Assembly (NCBI GenBank): GCA_028285265.1
Contig: JANQPX010000066.1
Location: forward strand, 1 to 41,346
Source: Geminicoccaceae bacterium
GTDB lineage: Bacteria > Pseudomonadota > Alphaproteobacteria > Geminicoccales > Geminicoccaceae
Direction of reading: 5' to 3'
DNA: 41,346 bases
This document shows positions 16,526-24,649 of the stretch, in pieces (positions within the stretch are counted from its first letter, which is position 1; each line of letters opens with the position of its first letter). A program made the position numbers and the translations under genes. The notes under the pieces are model-generated. The model was given only the letters and a program-made list of their open reading frames with translations, made no database searches and was not told the DNA's origin.

Positions 16526-16654
16526 TTACCGGCGCTCCGCCAAGACCATAACGACTCGCTTCCTCGGCCCCGAGAAACTGTCTGGCGGCAGTTTGCTACA
16601 CAGTTGGGTTCGGTTGTACGGCGTCAAGAAGATGGTCATCGACCTCAGCAACAC
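16526..16654 (-). CDS. Small ORF (42 aa) upstream of the NicO gene
   Basis: A GTG at 16654 stands 7 nt after a perfect AAAAGGAG ribosome-binding site (16669-16662). The frame encodes 42 residues (MLLRSMTIFLTPYNR, then LPPDSFSGPRKRVV) and ends in a TAA that directly touches the NicO ATG, so NicO would be translated by coupling. The NicO ATG itself has only a weak site. A Zur-like palindrome lies 53 bp upstream of the GTG. No family is recognised. It could be a regulatory leader peptide, a small metal-related protein, or the last fragment of a lost gene. Confidence 0.5.
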   Translation of the reverse strand: MLLRSMTIFLTPYNRTQLCSKLPPDSFSGPRKRVVMVLAERR

Positions 16655-16707
16655 TTGTACTCTCCTTTTGACGGACAACGTCAGGCATGATCTAGGATTT
16701 TAGAAGT

Positions 16708-16725
16708 GTAATGTTATTACATTAC
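16708..16725. promoter_or_regulatory. Zur-like operator upstream of the NicO operon
   Basis: GTAATGTTATTACATTAC has perfect 7-bp arms (GTAATGT/ACATTAC) around a 4-bp centre. It matches the sites at zur (24632) and before the second COG0523 gene (39861), and the general alphaproteobacterial Zur pattern of ATGTTATAACAT-type palindromes. It sits 53 bp before the small ORF that leads into NicO. The remaining sequence to 16884, between this promoter and the end of the iron-type ADH gene, shows no gene. Confidence 0.75.
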
Positions 16726-16884
16726 TAATCTTCATCATTCAACACAGAAGTGATGGAAGTCTGGCCAACAAGACCGCTGAGCTCACTTCCTTACCAGGCC
16801 CTAAACCATGAGTGGCTTGAAAAACCGATCCAAGCTCGCCAACCCACTGACGTTGCTAGACCGTAGCCCCAAAGCAGGGACGGT

Positions 16885-18057
16885 TCAGCCGGCGACGCGC
16901 GCCTCCGGCAAGCGCGAGACCATCTGCGCCGCGAAAGCATCAAGATCGGCGTCAGAGAGATCACAAGCAGCATTTTGCGCCATGCCGATGTTGGCAGGCG
17001 CCTTCATCAGGGCGGCTAACGCCTCGGCGGTGACCCCCGCACAGGCATCGGGTAGCTCAGGCCCAATTCCACAAGCGCGCATCAGTTCAGTAAATCGGAT
17101 GGGTAACGATTGGGCATTGCGCGAAGCACCCAAGGCTTCAGCGGCAGCGGCATAATCCTCGCCCCCTTCTGGGCGCGTCACCAATTCTGGCAGCGATACT
17201 TCCAGCGCCAGGCCTGTCGCCAGACCGTGGTGAACCGATACCAGAGACCCCAGGGCGTGGGAAATGTTGTGGCCCATATGTGTGTTGCAATTGTGGAGCG
17301 CAAGCCCGGCTGTTGTCGCCCCCCAGAGCATGCTTCCCCGCACATCAACATCGTTTCCATCGGCGACGGCGCGCGGCAGTGCCTCGACCAGAATCTCCAG
17401 TGCTTGCAGTCCAAAGAGGCGACCAACCGCATTAACCTGACGGGACGTCGCGGATTCGAGGGCATGGGCGATGGCATCTATACCAGTCCAAGCTGTAATG
17501 TGTGGCGGCAGACTCACAGTCAGCTCGGGATCCAGAATCGCGTGGTCGAACATCAACGCCTCGCCCCAGTACCAAAGCTTGGCCCCCTCGGCCGAGGAAA
17601 CGATGGCGGTCCGTGTCACCTCAGACCCGGTACCCGCTGTCGTTGGAATGGCTATGGATGGGACCGTCAGGACGGGGAATTCTTTGGCACCGAGCGCATA
17701 GGAGGCGGCAGCCATGTCGGCGCTCGCAATGCCAGCAACGAGCTTGGCCGCGTCCATGGCCGCACCTCCGCCTAAGCCGATGACCACACCAGCCCCTGTC
17801 GCACGTGCCCGGGCGGCGAGCCGGTCGACGGTGGTGTCTTTGGGCTCACCGGCAATCTCAGCAGCCATCTCGACCCCAAGCCCAGCGTACTCTAGTGACT
17901 CGGTCAACCGCGCTGTAACGCCAAGGCTGTCCAGAATCTCGTCGGCTACCACCAGCACTGGGCCCGTACCCAGTCTGGCGGCGATCGTTCCGGCATGCTC
18001 GAGTCGGCCCACACCAAAGGTAATCGGGGGGACACCCCCCGCGTCGAAGGCCTTCAT
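16885..18057 (-). CDS. Iron-containing (group III) alcohol dehydrogenase
   Basis: A 390-aa Fe-ADH family protein. The ATG at 18057 (MKAFDAGGV) has GGGGAG 8 nt upstream. Family marks are the NAD-binding GLGGGAAMDAAK (about 94-105), PTTAGTGSEVT (about 139-148), and metal ligands consistent with D194, H198 (GIDAIAHALES), H263 (MGHNISH) and H277 (VHHGLATG). Such enzymes oxidise short-chain alcohols or reduce aldehydes with NAD(P) and Fe2+; some act as maleylacetate reductases or hydroxyacid dehydrogenases. The substrate is not readable. It lies 200 nt beyond the class III ADH gene, past a strong hairpin, so it may have its own promoter. Possible roles are 2-propanol or 1-propanol oxidation downstream of the monooxygenase, or replacement of a zinc enzyme. 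Confidence 0.9.
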   Translation of the reverse strand: MKAFDAGGVPPITFGVGRLEHAGTIAARLGTGPVLVVADEILDSLGVTARLTESLEYAGLGVEMAAEIAGEPKDTTVDRLAARARATGAGVVIGLGGGAAMDAAKLVAGIASADMAAASYALGAKEFPVLTVPSIAIPTTAGTGSEVTRTAIVSSAEGAKLWYWGEALMFDHAILDPELTVSLPPHITAWTGIDAIAHALESATSRQVNAVGRLFGLQALEILVEALPRAVADGNDVDVRGSMLWGATTAGLALHNCNTHMGHNISHALGSLVSVHHGLATGLALEVSLPELVTRPEGGEDYAAAAEALGASRNAQSLPIRFTELMRACGIGPELPDACAGVTAEALAALMKAPANIGMAQNAACDLSDADLDAFAAQMVSRLPEARVAG

Positions 18058-18207
18058 CGTTTGGCTCCCCGCATGTGACGCATTGCGGTTCGCTGCATAC
18101 AACGAGACAAGCTATCTGCGCAATTCTGCCGTTAGACGATCGACCTCACGCATCAGGAATTCGGTCTTCGCTCGACATTCCCTGTTCCTCATTGGTGTCA
18201 TTGATGC

Positions 18208-18239
18208 CGCGCGGGCAGGTTCGATCGCCTACCCGCGCG
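18208..18239. terminator. Strong GC-rich hairpin between the two ADH genes
   Basis: Arms CGCGCGGGCAGG (18208-18219) and CCTACCCGCGCG (18228-18239) pair over 12 bp with a single wobble or mismatch around an 8-nt loop, 20 nt after the class III ADH stop codon on the minus strand. No U-tract follows, but the stability suggests the zur-led transcript ends or is processed here, leaving the iron-type ADH separately expressed. Confidence 0.6.
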
Positions 18240-18259
18240 AAGAATGCAAAAGCGCTCCG

Positions 18260-19423
18260 TTACTCCGGAACGATTTTTCCAGGCAGAGAATTGACCGTCA
18301 TGGTGTCGCTCGGTTGGAAATGGACGACGGATCGGATCGACTCACCCGCTTTCAGGAGGTCAAAGGCCGTGTTGATCTGGTCATGTTTCATGTGGTGCGT
18401 GATGTAGGGATCAACACTGAAGTCGCCGCGCATCCATTCATCGACCATACCGGGCAGTTCACTGCGACCCAAGACACCGCCAAAGGCCGTGCCTCGCCAG
18501 ACCCGACCCGTGACGAGTTGGAATGGCCGCGTCGCAATTTCCTGTCCAGCCCCTGCGACACCGATCACAGTGCATTCGCCCCAGCCCTTGTGACAGGCTT
18601 CAAGCGCTGAGCGCATCAGACCAACGTTCCCAACCGCTTCGAAGGTGTAGTCCAGACCTCCGTCGGTCATCTCGACCAGGACATTCTGGATTGGGTCGCT
18701 GTAGTCCTTGGGATTAAGGCACTCGGTCGCGCCGAGCGCTTTAGCCAGGGGGAACTTGGACGTGTTGATGTCGATGCCGATGATCCGTGAGGCACCGTTC
18801 AAAACAGCACCCTGTATGACCGCCATGCCAACGGCGCCGAGACCAAAGACCGCAACGGTCGCTCCTGCCTCAACCTTGGCGGTGTTACGCACGGCGCCGA
18901 TGCCTGTTGGTACGGCGCAGCCCATGACCGATGCCTTGGACAACGGTGCGTCCTTGGTGATTTTGGCCACCGAAATCTCCGGGAGCACCGTATATTCACT
19001 GAACGTGCTCGTGCCCATGTAATGGAGGATCTGTTTGCCCTTGTAAGAGAAGCGGGACGTCCCGTCAGGCATGACACCAGCGCCCTGGGTCTTTCGGATG
19101 GTTTGGCAAAGATTGGTCTTGCCTGACTTGATGTAAGGACAGTCAGGATCTTCCGGCACGTAGAGCGGGATCACATGGTCGCCTGGAACGACCGATGTAA
19201 CACCCTTGCCTACCTCTTCGACCACACCGCAGCCCTCATGTCCCAGGATACAGGGGAATAGTCCTTCGGGATCTTCACCCGACAGGGTGAAGACATCGGT
19301 GTGACATAGGCTGGTGGTGACGATACGGACAAGAACTTCGCCTTCCTTGGGTCCCTCAAGGTCGATTTCCTCGATCTCCAGAGGGCGGTTCGCTTCCCAG
19401 GCGATAGCAGCGCGGGTTTTCAT
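18260..19423 (-). CDS. Class III (FrmA/AdhC-like) zinc alcohol dehydrogenase with altered structural zinc site
   Basis: A 387-aa medium-chain dehydrogenase closely resembling glutathione-dependent formaldehyde dehydrogenase (S-(hydroxymethyl)glutathione dehydrogenase). Catalytic zinc ligands are kept (C in SLCHTD, H in GHEG, C in MGCAVPTG), as are the class III arginine in TIRKTQG and the signatures FGLGAVG and RPFQLVTGRVW. The structural zinc loop, normally four cysteines, reads PEDPDCPYIKSGKTNLC: two cysteines are replaced by D and I. The C terminus is about 15 residues longer than usual. The gene follows DUF1826 by 19 nt and so probably belongs to the zur-znu operon. Inference: a formaldehyde- or alcohol-oxidising enzyme needing one zinc instead of two. 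Confidence 0.92.
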   Translation of the reverse strand: MKTRAAIAWEANRPLEIEEIDLEGPKEGEVLVRIVTTSLCHTDVFTLSGEDPEGLFPCILGHEGCGVVEEVGKGVTSVVPGDHVIPLYVPEDPDCPYIKSGKTNLCQTIRKTQGAGVMPDGTSRFSYKGKQILHYMGTSTFSEYTVLPEISVAKITKDAPLSKASVMGCAVPTGIGAVRNTAKVEAGATVAVFGLGAVGMAVIQGAVLNGASRIIGIDINTSKFPLAKALGATECLNPKDYSDPIQNVLVEMTDGGLDYTFEAVGNVGLMRSALEACHKGWGECTVIGVAGAGQEIATRPFQLVTGRVWRGTAFGGVLGRSELPGMVDEWMRGDFSVDPYITHHMKHDQINTAFDLLKAGESIRSVVHFQPSDTMTVNSLPGKIVPE

Positions 19424-19442
19424 ATTGGATCTCCTTCCCTGA

Positions 19443-20102
19443 TTAATGCACGTGCATGGACACTTGATCCGGCTCGTTCACCGAATCGCTTATTGGATCG
19501 AGGACGAGGACAAGGCGCGTCTCGCCAGTGCCGGCGATGGGCGGTGACCGGTGGAGTAGGCCAGACCTAGGATTCTCAGGCCAGAGCTTGCCACGTAGCA
19601 AAATCGGCGCGCCGGTAGGAACGGTGAGAATCTGTCCAGGCTCTGCACCGTCTGTTGAGACGCCGTATTGTGTCCCCGTGCCTCGGTAGGTGCAGATGAG
19701 ACGCGCCTTCACGACGTCAACATGGAACTTTCGGCAAGAGTTCGTCGAGATAACGTCCAAGCGTAACCGCAGATAAGGCGCACACATCACGTCTGCGAAC
19801 AGGTCCGCTAACGCCGCTGTGTCATCAATCAACATCCGCCGCTCATCGCAATCGGGCGTGCCGCATGCTTCGCAGATCTGAAAGGCAGCGTCGCGAACGT
19901 CTTCTGGACGTAGGGTCACGCGCGATCTTGGCAGGCGCTCAGGCTCCAGCATATCAATCCAGGACTGGAACCTCGGCAAGGGATCACGTTGCCAGATCGC
20001 TGCGGCACATCCCGGATCGTGAATTGCTGAAAGACCTTCCGGCGTCGCCGCAACGCCGACGCCATCGGCCGCATGACTGACCTCGTCAAGAGCAACGTTC
20101 AT
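19443..20102 (-). CDS. DUF1826 family protein (Zur-regulon associated)
   Basis: A 219-aa protein starting MNVALDEV, whose ATG overlaps the stop of the COG0523 GTPase by 4 nt, showing tight coupling. Recognisable DUF1826 features are AIWQRDPLPRFQSWIDML, a long middle region, CRKFHVDVVKARLICTYRG and the C-terminal LLHRSPPIAGTGETRLVLVL. The conserved H-x-D and late histidines look like a cupin-type or metal-dependent oxygenase fold, which is my inference. DUF1826 genes recur beside COG0523 GTPases and Zur in proteobacteria; the GTPase may deliver metal to this protein. Confidence 0.88.
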   Translation of the reverse strand: MNVALDEVSHAADGVGVAATPEGLSAIHDPGCAAAIWQRDPLPRFQSWIDMLEPERLPRSRVTLRPEDVRDAAFQICEACGTPDCDERRMLIDDTAALADLFADVMCAPYLRLRLDVISTNSCRKFHVDVVKARLICTYRGTGTQYGVSTDGAEPGQILTVPTGAPILLRGKLWPENPRSGLLHRSPPIAGTGETRLVLVLDPISDSVNEPDQVSMHVH

Positions 20103-21313
20103 GCTGCCTCCGTCCGTCGCCAGATTGGGAAGGGGTCTGGAAATTCGGGAAGATCGTCGGGACCCTTGGCGAGGTACTCGGGCACGAGGCACTCATCGAG
20201 CTTTGCTTTCAAAGCCGGCCAATCGATGCCGGAACCGATAAAGACGATCTCCTGCCTACGGTCACCCCAAGGTTCCTGCCAATGCGCCGCCATGTAGGAA
20301 CGCGCGCTTTCATGATCCGGCCAACGCTCTTTCGGAACCGTAGCCCACCATGTGCCGAGCGGCTTAATCGACGACAGCGCTCCCGCGAGGGAGAACTCCA
20401 CCACCCACTCGGGCCGCGTCGCGATCCAAAAATGCCCTTTGGCGCGAATCACGCCTGGCAATGCAGCATTCAGAGCGTCATGAATTCGTTGCGGCTCGAA
20501 GGGACGACGGGCACGGTAGACATAGCTTGTGACACCATACTCCTCCGTCTCCGGAACATGGTCAGCAAAACCATAGAGCTCTTTGGCCCACATTGGGTGC
20601 TCATGGGCCTTCTCGAAATCAAAGAGGCCAGTATCGAGGATCGCGTCTGCTGAAACGTGGGAGTAGCTGGTCTCGATGATGCGAGCGTCCGCGTTTAGAC
20701 TGCGGATGATCTTCCGCGCTGCGTCGACTTGTTCGGGCGTGGCGTCAGTGATCTTGTTCACGATCACGACATCCGCAAACTCGATCTGATCCGTTAGCAG
20801 GTGAACGAGCGTGCGCTCGTCTTCATCACCCATGGTCTCGCCTCGATCACGAAGGAAGTCATGGCTGGCGAAGTCGCGCAGAAGGTTCACCGCATCGACC
20901 ACCGTGACCATCGTGTCGAGGCGGGCGACGTCCGACAGGCTCTCGCCCTCCTCGTCGCGGAACTCGAAAGTCGCGGCGACCGGCAGAGGCTCGGAGATGC
21001 CGGTCGACTCGATCAGCAGGTAGTCGAACCGGCCTTCTCCAGCGAGGCGTCGCACCTCCGCGAGGAGATCGTCGCGCAGCGTGCAGCAGATGCAGCCGTT
21101 TGACATCTCCACCAAGGTCTCGTCGGTACGACTGAGTTCGGTGTCCGCACGCACCAAATCGGCGTCAATATTCACCTCAGACATGTCGTTAACGATAACG
21201 GCAACGCGTCGACCATCTCGGTTGTTCAGCACGCGGTTGAGAAGTGTGGTCTTGCCGGCACCGAGGAAGCCCGAGAGCACGGTGACGGGAAGACGGGCGT
21301 CTAGAGTGTCCAT
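20099..21313 (-). CDS. COG0523 (G3E) GTPase, ZigA-like zinc metallochaperone
   Basis: A 404-aa GTPase of the CobW/COG0523 group. Walker A is GFLGAGKT at 15-22, the metal-binding CxCC motif is C74-x-C76-C77 (NGCICC), the base-recognition motif is NKITD, and a CobW C-terminal domain follows (about 265-375). The size and context (19 nt after znuA, overlapping DUF1826) fit the Zur-controlled ZigA/ZagA type, which is thought to pass zinc to client enzymes under zinc limitation using GTP hydrolysis. A candidate client is DUF1826 or the neighbouring ADH. Start ATG at 21313. Confidence 0.9.
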   Translation of the reverse strand: MDTLDARLPVTVLSGFLGAGKTTLLNRVLNNRDGRRVAVIVNDMSEVNIDADLVRADTELSRTDETLVEMSNGCICCTLRDDLLAEVRRLAGEGRFDYLLIESTGISEPLPVAATFEFRDEEGESLSDVARLDTMVTVVDAVNLLRDFASHDFLRDRGETMGDEDERTLVHLLTDQIEFADVVIVNKITDATPEQVDAARKIIRSLNADARIIETSYSHVSADAILDTGLFDFEKAHEHPMWAKELYGFADHVPETEEYGVTSYVYRARRPFEPQRIHDALNAALPGVIRAKGHFWIATRPEWVVEFSLAGALSSIKPLGTWWATVPKERWPDHESARSYMAAHWQEPWGDRRQEIVFIGSGIDWPALKAKLDECLVPEYLAKGPDDLPEFPDPFPIWRRTEAA

Positions 21314-21332
21314 GTTGTCACCTTCCCTGTTC

Positions 21333-22451
21333 TTAAGAACCTAATGCCTGTGCGAGGGTCGCCGCGTTGTGACGCATCATGTCCAGATAGGTAGACGCTG
21401 GCTCTTCCGGCCCAGAGAGGGCATCAGAGTAAAGTGTGCCGCCAATCGTGGCGCCGGTCTCATTCGCAATCTGCTCGAGCAAGCGGTTGTCGGTTATCGA
21501 TTCCACAAACACGGCCGTAATACCTTCGTCACGGATCTGCTCGATAAGCTCGGCGACATCCGCTGCTGAGGGCTCGCTCTCGGTGCTGAGCCCCTGCGGA
21601 GCTTCGAAAGTCAGCCCATAACGCTCCGCAAAGTATCCAAACGCGTCGTGAGAGGTGACAACGGTGCGCGCCTCTTCGGGTAGGGCCGCAACGATGTCTT
21701 GGATCTCCGCATCGAGCGCTTTCATCTCCGCAACATAGGCATCCGCATTGGCCTGGTAGCTCGCGGCGTTGTCGGGATCGGCCGCAGCAAGGGCGTCAGC
21801 GATATTGTTGGCGTAGATCTCACCACTCGCGAGGCTTTGCCAGGCATGCGGATCGAAGGCGCCGTGGTGGTGGTGGTCGTGCCCCTCGGCTTCCGCGTGT
21901 TCCTCGTGGTGTTCGTCCTTGTGGTCGTCATGCGCGTGCTCGTCATGGTGCTCGTCCTCGTGGTCATCATGCGCATGCTCGTCATGATGCTCGTCTTTGT
22001 GGTCGTCATGCGCGTGCTCGTCATGGTGCTCGTCTTTGTGGTCATCATGCGCATGCTCGTCATGATGCTCGTCCTCGTGGTGATCTTCCTCTTCGAACGG
22101 GATCGGTTCAATTCCGTCGGTAGCAACCACGCGTGTGCCATCGAAACCGGACGCATCAACCAGGCGATCAATCCAGCCCTCAAATTCGAGCCCATTCACG
22201 ATGAGGAGATCGGCCTCGCTGACGGTGCGGGCGGCGGCTGGTGTTGGCTGATAGACATGGGCATCGCCGTCAGGACCGACGAGCGTCGAAACGGCTACAT
22301 GCTCGCCACCAATGCGCTCCACCATGTCACCGAGGATCGAGAAAGTCGCGACAACCGGGATGGGTTCACTCGCCTCTACAACGGCAGGCCCAGCCAGCAA
22401 CATGGTCATAAGGATTGATGCGGAATTGAGCAGGGCTCTGCGGGTCGTCAT
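21333..22451 (-). CDS. znuA: Periplasmic zinc-binding protein ZnuA with expanded His/Asp loop
   Basis: A 372-aa substrate-binding protein of the ZnuABC zinc importer. A signal peptide spans about residues 1-27. Metal ligands include H65 (GDAHVYQPT), H202 (FDPHAW) and the histidine in TSHDAFGYF. Between them lies a very long metal-binding loop (121-196) built of 13-residue units of the form DEHHDEHAHDDHK, at least four nearly identical. It is preceded by znuB (11 nt away) and followed by the COG0523 GTPase gene. The loop is longer and more regular than in typical ZnuA. Such loops are thought to act as zinc sensors or reservoirs. Confidence 0.95.
   Translation of the reverse strand: MTTRRALLNSASILMTMLLAGPAVVEASEPIPVVATFSILGDMVERIGGEHVAVSTLVGPDGDAHVYQPTPAAARTVSEADLLIVNGLEFEGWIDRLVDASGFDGTRVVATDGIEPIPFEEEDHHEDEHHDEHAHDDHKDEHHDEHAHDDHKDEHHDEHAHDDHEDEHHDEHAHDDHKDEHHEEHAEAEGHDHHHHGAFDPHAWQSLASGEIYANNIADALAAADPDNAASYQANADAYVAEMKALDAEIQDIVAALPEEARTVVTSHDAFGYFAERYGLTFEAPQGLSTESEPSAADVAELIEQIRDEGITAVFVESITDNRLLEQIANETGATIGGTLYSDALSGPEEPASTYLDMMRHNAATLAQALGS
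21924..22079. repeat. Four 39-bp tandem repeats inside znuA (two 78-bp higher-order units)
   Basis: Four contiguous 39-bp units (21924-21962, 21963-22001, 22002-22040, 22041-22079) encode the His/Asp-rich loop of ZnuA, with degenerate copies on both sides. Units 1 and 3 share gtcgtcatgcgcgtg and units 2 and 4 share gtcatcatgcgcatg, so the array grew by duplicating a 78-bp pair. Each unit is a multiple of 3, so copy changes keep the frame. Confidence 0.92.
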
Positions 22452-22462
22452 GGTGTTTCCTT

Positions 22463-23332
22463 TCAGGCTTCGAGGATAGGGCGCGGCCGAGCCCGCGCGA
22501 TTAGGCTGCCCACCGTCCCGAACACCAGCGACACCACGTAAGCGATACCCGCTACGAGGATAATGGCCGGCCCAGACGGCAGACTGAAATGATAGGAGAG
22601 CAGCAAGCCGATTAGGCTCGACAGGATGGCGACGGCGACCGCAACGATGATGAGCCCACCGATGCTAGCGGCCCAAAATCGCGCTACAGCAGCGGGCAGG
22701 ATCATAATACCAACCGCCATCAGCGTACCGAGTGCATGAAAACCACCGACAAGATTCAGCACCACCAAGGTGAGGAAGATAAAATGGGTGACCGCGCTAA
22801 GCGTGCTTACCGAGCGCAGAAATTGCGGATCTGCACACTCCATAACGAGAGGTCGGAATAGGGCGGCGACGACCATCACCGATAGGCTTGCAATCGAGCA
22901 AAGGAGCACCAACGCAGCATCATCGAGCGCCAGCACGGTGCCAAAGAGCACATGCATCAGGTCGACATTGCTGCCACGGGTCGAGACAATCAGCACCCCA
23001 AGCGCTAGAGAAATCAGATAAAAGGCCGCAAGGCTCGCATCTTCGCGAAGGGCCGTGATTCGGGTGACAAAGCCAGAGAGCAGCGCAACCGCCATGCCGG
23101 CGATAAGTCCACCTATGGTCATCGCGCCGAGTGATAGACCCGAAACAAGATAGCCAATGGCCGCACCAGGAAGGATCGCATGCGCCATGGCATCCCCAGT
23201 GAGGCTCATGCGTCGCAACATCAGGAAAACGCCCACTGGCGTTGCACCCACAGAGATCGCGATGCAGCCGAAGAGCGCGCGTCGCATGAAGCCAAAATCA
23301 GCAAACGGCGTGACCACAGCGTCCCAGATCAT
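22463..23332 (-). CDS. znuB: Zinc ABC transporter permease ZnuB
   Basis: A 289-aa inner-membrane permease of the zinc/manganese ABC-3 family with about eight hydrophobic helices. It starts MIWDAVVTPF at 23332, where its ATG overlaps the znuC stop by 4 nt; a longer in-frame start at 23380 lies inside znuC and is rejected. Family signatures are SLTGDAMAHAILPGAAIGYL near 40-59 and the later LGTLMAVGIMILPAAVARFW. It forms the membrane channel of ZnuABC with ATPase ZnuC and binding protein ZnuA, in the order C-B-A under the zur promoter. Confidence 0.94.
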   Translation of the reverse strand: MIWDAVVTPFADFGFMRRALFGCIAISVGATPVGVFLMLRRMSLTGDAMAHAILPGAAIGYLVSGLSLGAMTIGGLIAGMAVALLSGFVTRITALREDASLAAFYLISLALGVLIVSTRGSNVDLMHVLFGTVLALDDAALVLLCSIASLSVMVVAALFRPLVMECADPQFLRSVSTLSAVTHFIFLTLVVLNLVGGFHALGTLMAVGIMILPAAVARFWAASIGGLIIVAVAVAILSSLIGLLLSYHFSLPSGPAIILVAGIAYVVSLVFGTVGSLIARARPRPILEA

Positions 23333-24072
23333 GCGGCACTCCTGCCGCAGACATGGGGTGGCCCCGCGCAGGCTTCGCACATCTGGCGGGCCCGAAACTG
23401 GTTCTCAGCCGTTAAAACCTGTTCGGTCGGTCCGTGCGCAACGAGCTCTCGCGCCAGCATCAGCGTTCTTGGAAAGTGCGTGCGAACTGTCTCGACGTCG
23501 TGCAGGACGGCGAGGACCGTCCTTCCCTCGCCATGCCAGCGACGTATGACGTCTATTAGGTCAGCCATCGTCCGCGCGTCGATCGCAGCGAAAGGTTCGT
23601 CAAGCAACATAAGCCGCGATTCCTGCAGCAGGAGGCGCGCGAACAACGTCCGCTGCATCTGTCCGCCCGACAGTGACCCAATGGGCCTGGACTCGAAGCC
23701 TGTAAGGCCGACGGCCGCAATTGCAGCAGCAATACGGTCTTGATGTTTCCTTCTGAGCCAGCCAAAGGCGCCGATCTCACGCCAAAGCCCCATGGCAACA
23801 AGATCGACCACAGAAAGTGGAAAGGACTCGTCGATAGCCGACTGCTGCGGCAGATAGGCAATATCCTCGCGGTTTAGCGAACCCACCGAGACTCGCCCCT
23901 CCAACGGAGCGAGCATGCCCATAACGCCCTTCAACAGGGTCGACTTGCCAGCGCCATTGGGACCGACAATGGCTGTAAGGCTTCCTTCGGCGATCTCAGC
24001 CTGGAGATCACGAACCGCCGGAAGTCGATCATAGCCCAGCGTAAGGTCTTCGAAAGCAAGGGCCGTGGTCAT
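23329..24072 (-). CDS. znuC: Zinc ABC transporter ATP-binding protein ZnuC
   Basis: A 247-aa ABC ATPase. Walker A is GPNGAGKST at 37-45, the Q-loop PQQS lies in IAYLPQQSAIDESF, the signature is LSGGQMQRTLFAR, Walker B is LMLLDEPFAAID and the H-loop is VLHD. The C terminus is cysteine-rich (MCEACAGPPHVCG). I chose the ATG at 24072 (MTTALAFEDL), which fits the ABC domain start; the frame is open upstream into zur and an ATG at 24114 is the alternative. It lies 124 nt after zur and overlaps znuB by 4 nt. It energises zinc import. Confidence 0.94.
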   Translation of the reverse strand: MTTALAFEDLTLGYDRLPAVRDLQAEIAEGSLTAIVGPNGAGKSTLLKGVMGMLAPLEGRVSVGSLNREDIAYLPQQSAIDESFPLSVVDLVAMGLWREIGAFGWLRRKHQDRIAAAIAAVGLTGFESRPIGSLSGGQMQRTLFARLLLQESRLMLLDEPFAAIDARTMADLIDVIRRWHGEGRTVLAVLHDVETVRTHFPRTLMLARELVAHGPTEQVLTAENQFRARQMCEACAGPPHVCGRSAA

Positions 24073-24196
24073 AACGCCCCCGGCGTCGACGTCGCCCAAA
24101 AGAAGCCTGCCCATAGTGCCGCCACGATCACCGCCGCGCCGGCTAGCCGAGGGCCTGCGCCAAGAAGAAGGAGGCGGAATATCATTCGGTGATTTG

Positions 24197-24598
24197 TCAC
24201 GACGGCATCTGCCTATTTCCGCAGGCCTCGCACAAACCGTGCAACTCGATAACATGCCGCGTCGGCGCAAACCCAGACTTGTCCGCGATCCTGGACAGTT
24301 CTTTTAGCACGCTCGGAGCGACGCTTTCCTCTACGGCACCGCAATCATCACAGATTGACAAAACCGAGGCTTGGCGATGACCATTGCATTGACAGGCGAT
24401 ATAGGCATTGAGCGATTCGATACGATGTGCTCGTCCGTGATCCATCAACACCGCAAGGGCCCGGTAGATCGTTGTCGGCGCGATCTTGGGGTTGGCCTCG
24501 CGCAATTCTCCAAGGACGTCGTAAGCCGTTAGAGGGCCACGTTGCCTGCTCAAAATCGCGAGCACTTCGGCTTGGACCTTCTCTCCCCGCTTGCTCAT
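24197..24598 (-). CDS. zur: Fur-family zinc-responsive repressor Zur
   Basis: A 133-aa Fur-family regulator with an N-terminal winged helix (LTAYDVLGELREANPKIAPTTIYRAL, where the recognition helix is around APTTIYRALAVL) and a dimerisation/metal domain carrying two CxxC pairs, C83-C86 (ICDDCG) and C123-C126 (LCEACG), plus histidines at 74, 115 and 120. The start has GGAAGGA upstream. Position at the head of znuCBA and a Zur-like palindrome 33 bp upstream of its start identify it as Zur rather than Fur or PerR. It likely represses its own operon and the divergent DUF1636 gene when zinc is sufficient. Confidence 0.92.
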   Translation of the reverse strand: MSKRGEKVQAEVLAILSRQRGPLTAYDVLGELREANPKIAPTTIYRALAVLMDHGRAHRIESLNAYIACQCNGHRQASVLSICDDCGAVEESVAPSVLKELSRIADKSGFAPTRHVIELHGLCEACGNRQMPS

Positions 24599-24631
24599 TT
24601 CATCCTTCCTAGTGTAGCCGTCTTTAAGTAG

Positions 24632-24649
24632 GTTATATTATAACATTAC
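24632..24649. promoter_or_regulatory. Zur operator in the zur-DUF1636 divergent promoter
   Basis: GTTATATTATAACATTAC; its reverse complement GTAATGTTATAATATAAC shares the GTAATGTTAT half with the other two sites in the window. It lies 33 bp upstream of zur and 106 bp upstream of DUF1636, so one operator can control both directions. Confidence 0.8.

Noticed and set aside
21924..22079. Possible CRISPR-like direct repeats
   Set aside because: The 39-bp units are contiguous with no spacers and encode an in-frame His/Asp loop of ZnuA.
21699..22418. 239-aa plus-strand frame rich in valine and leucine opposite znuA
   Set aside because: It is the antisense shadow of the repetitive His/Asp codons; znuA on the minus strand has full family motifs and operon context.
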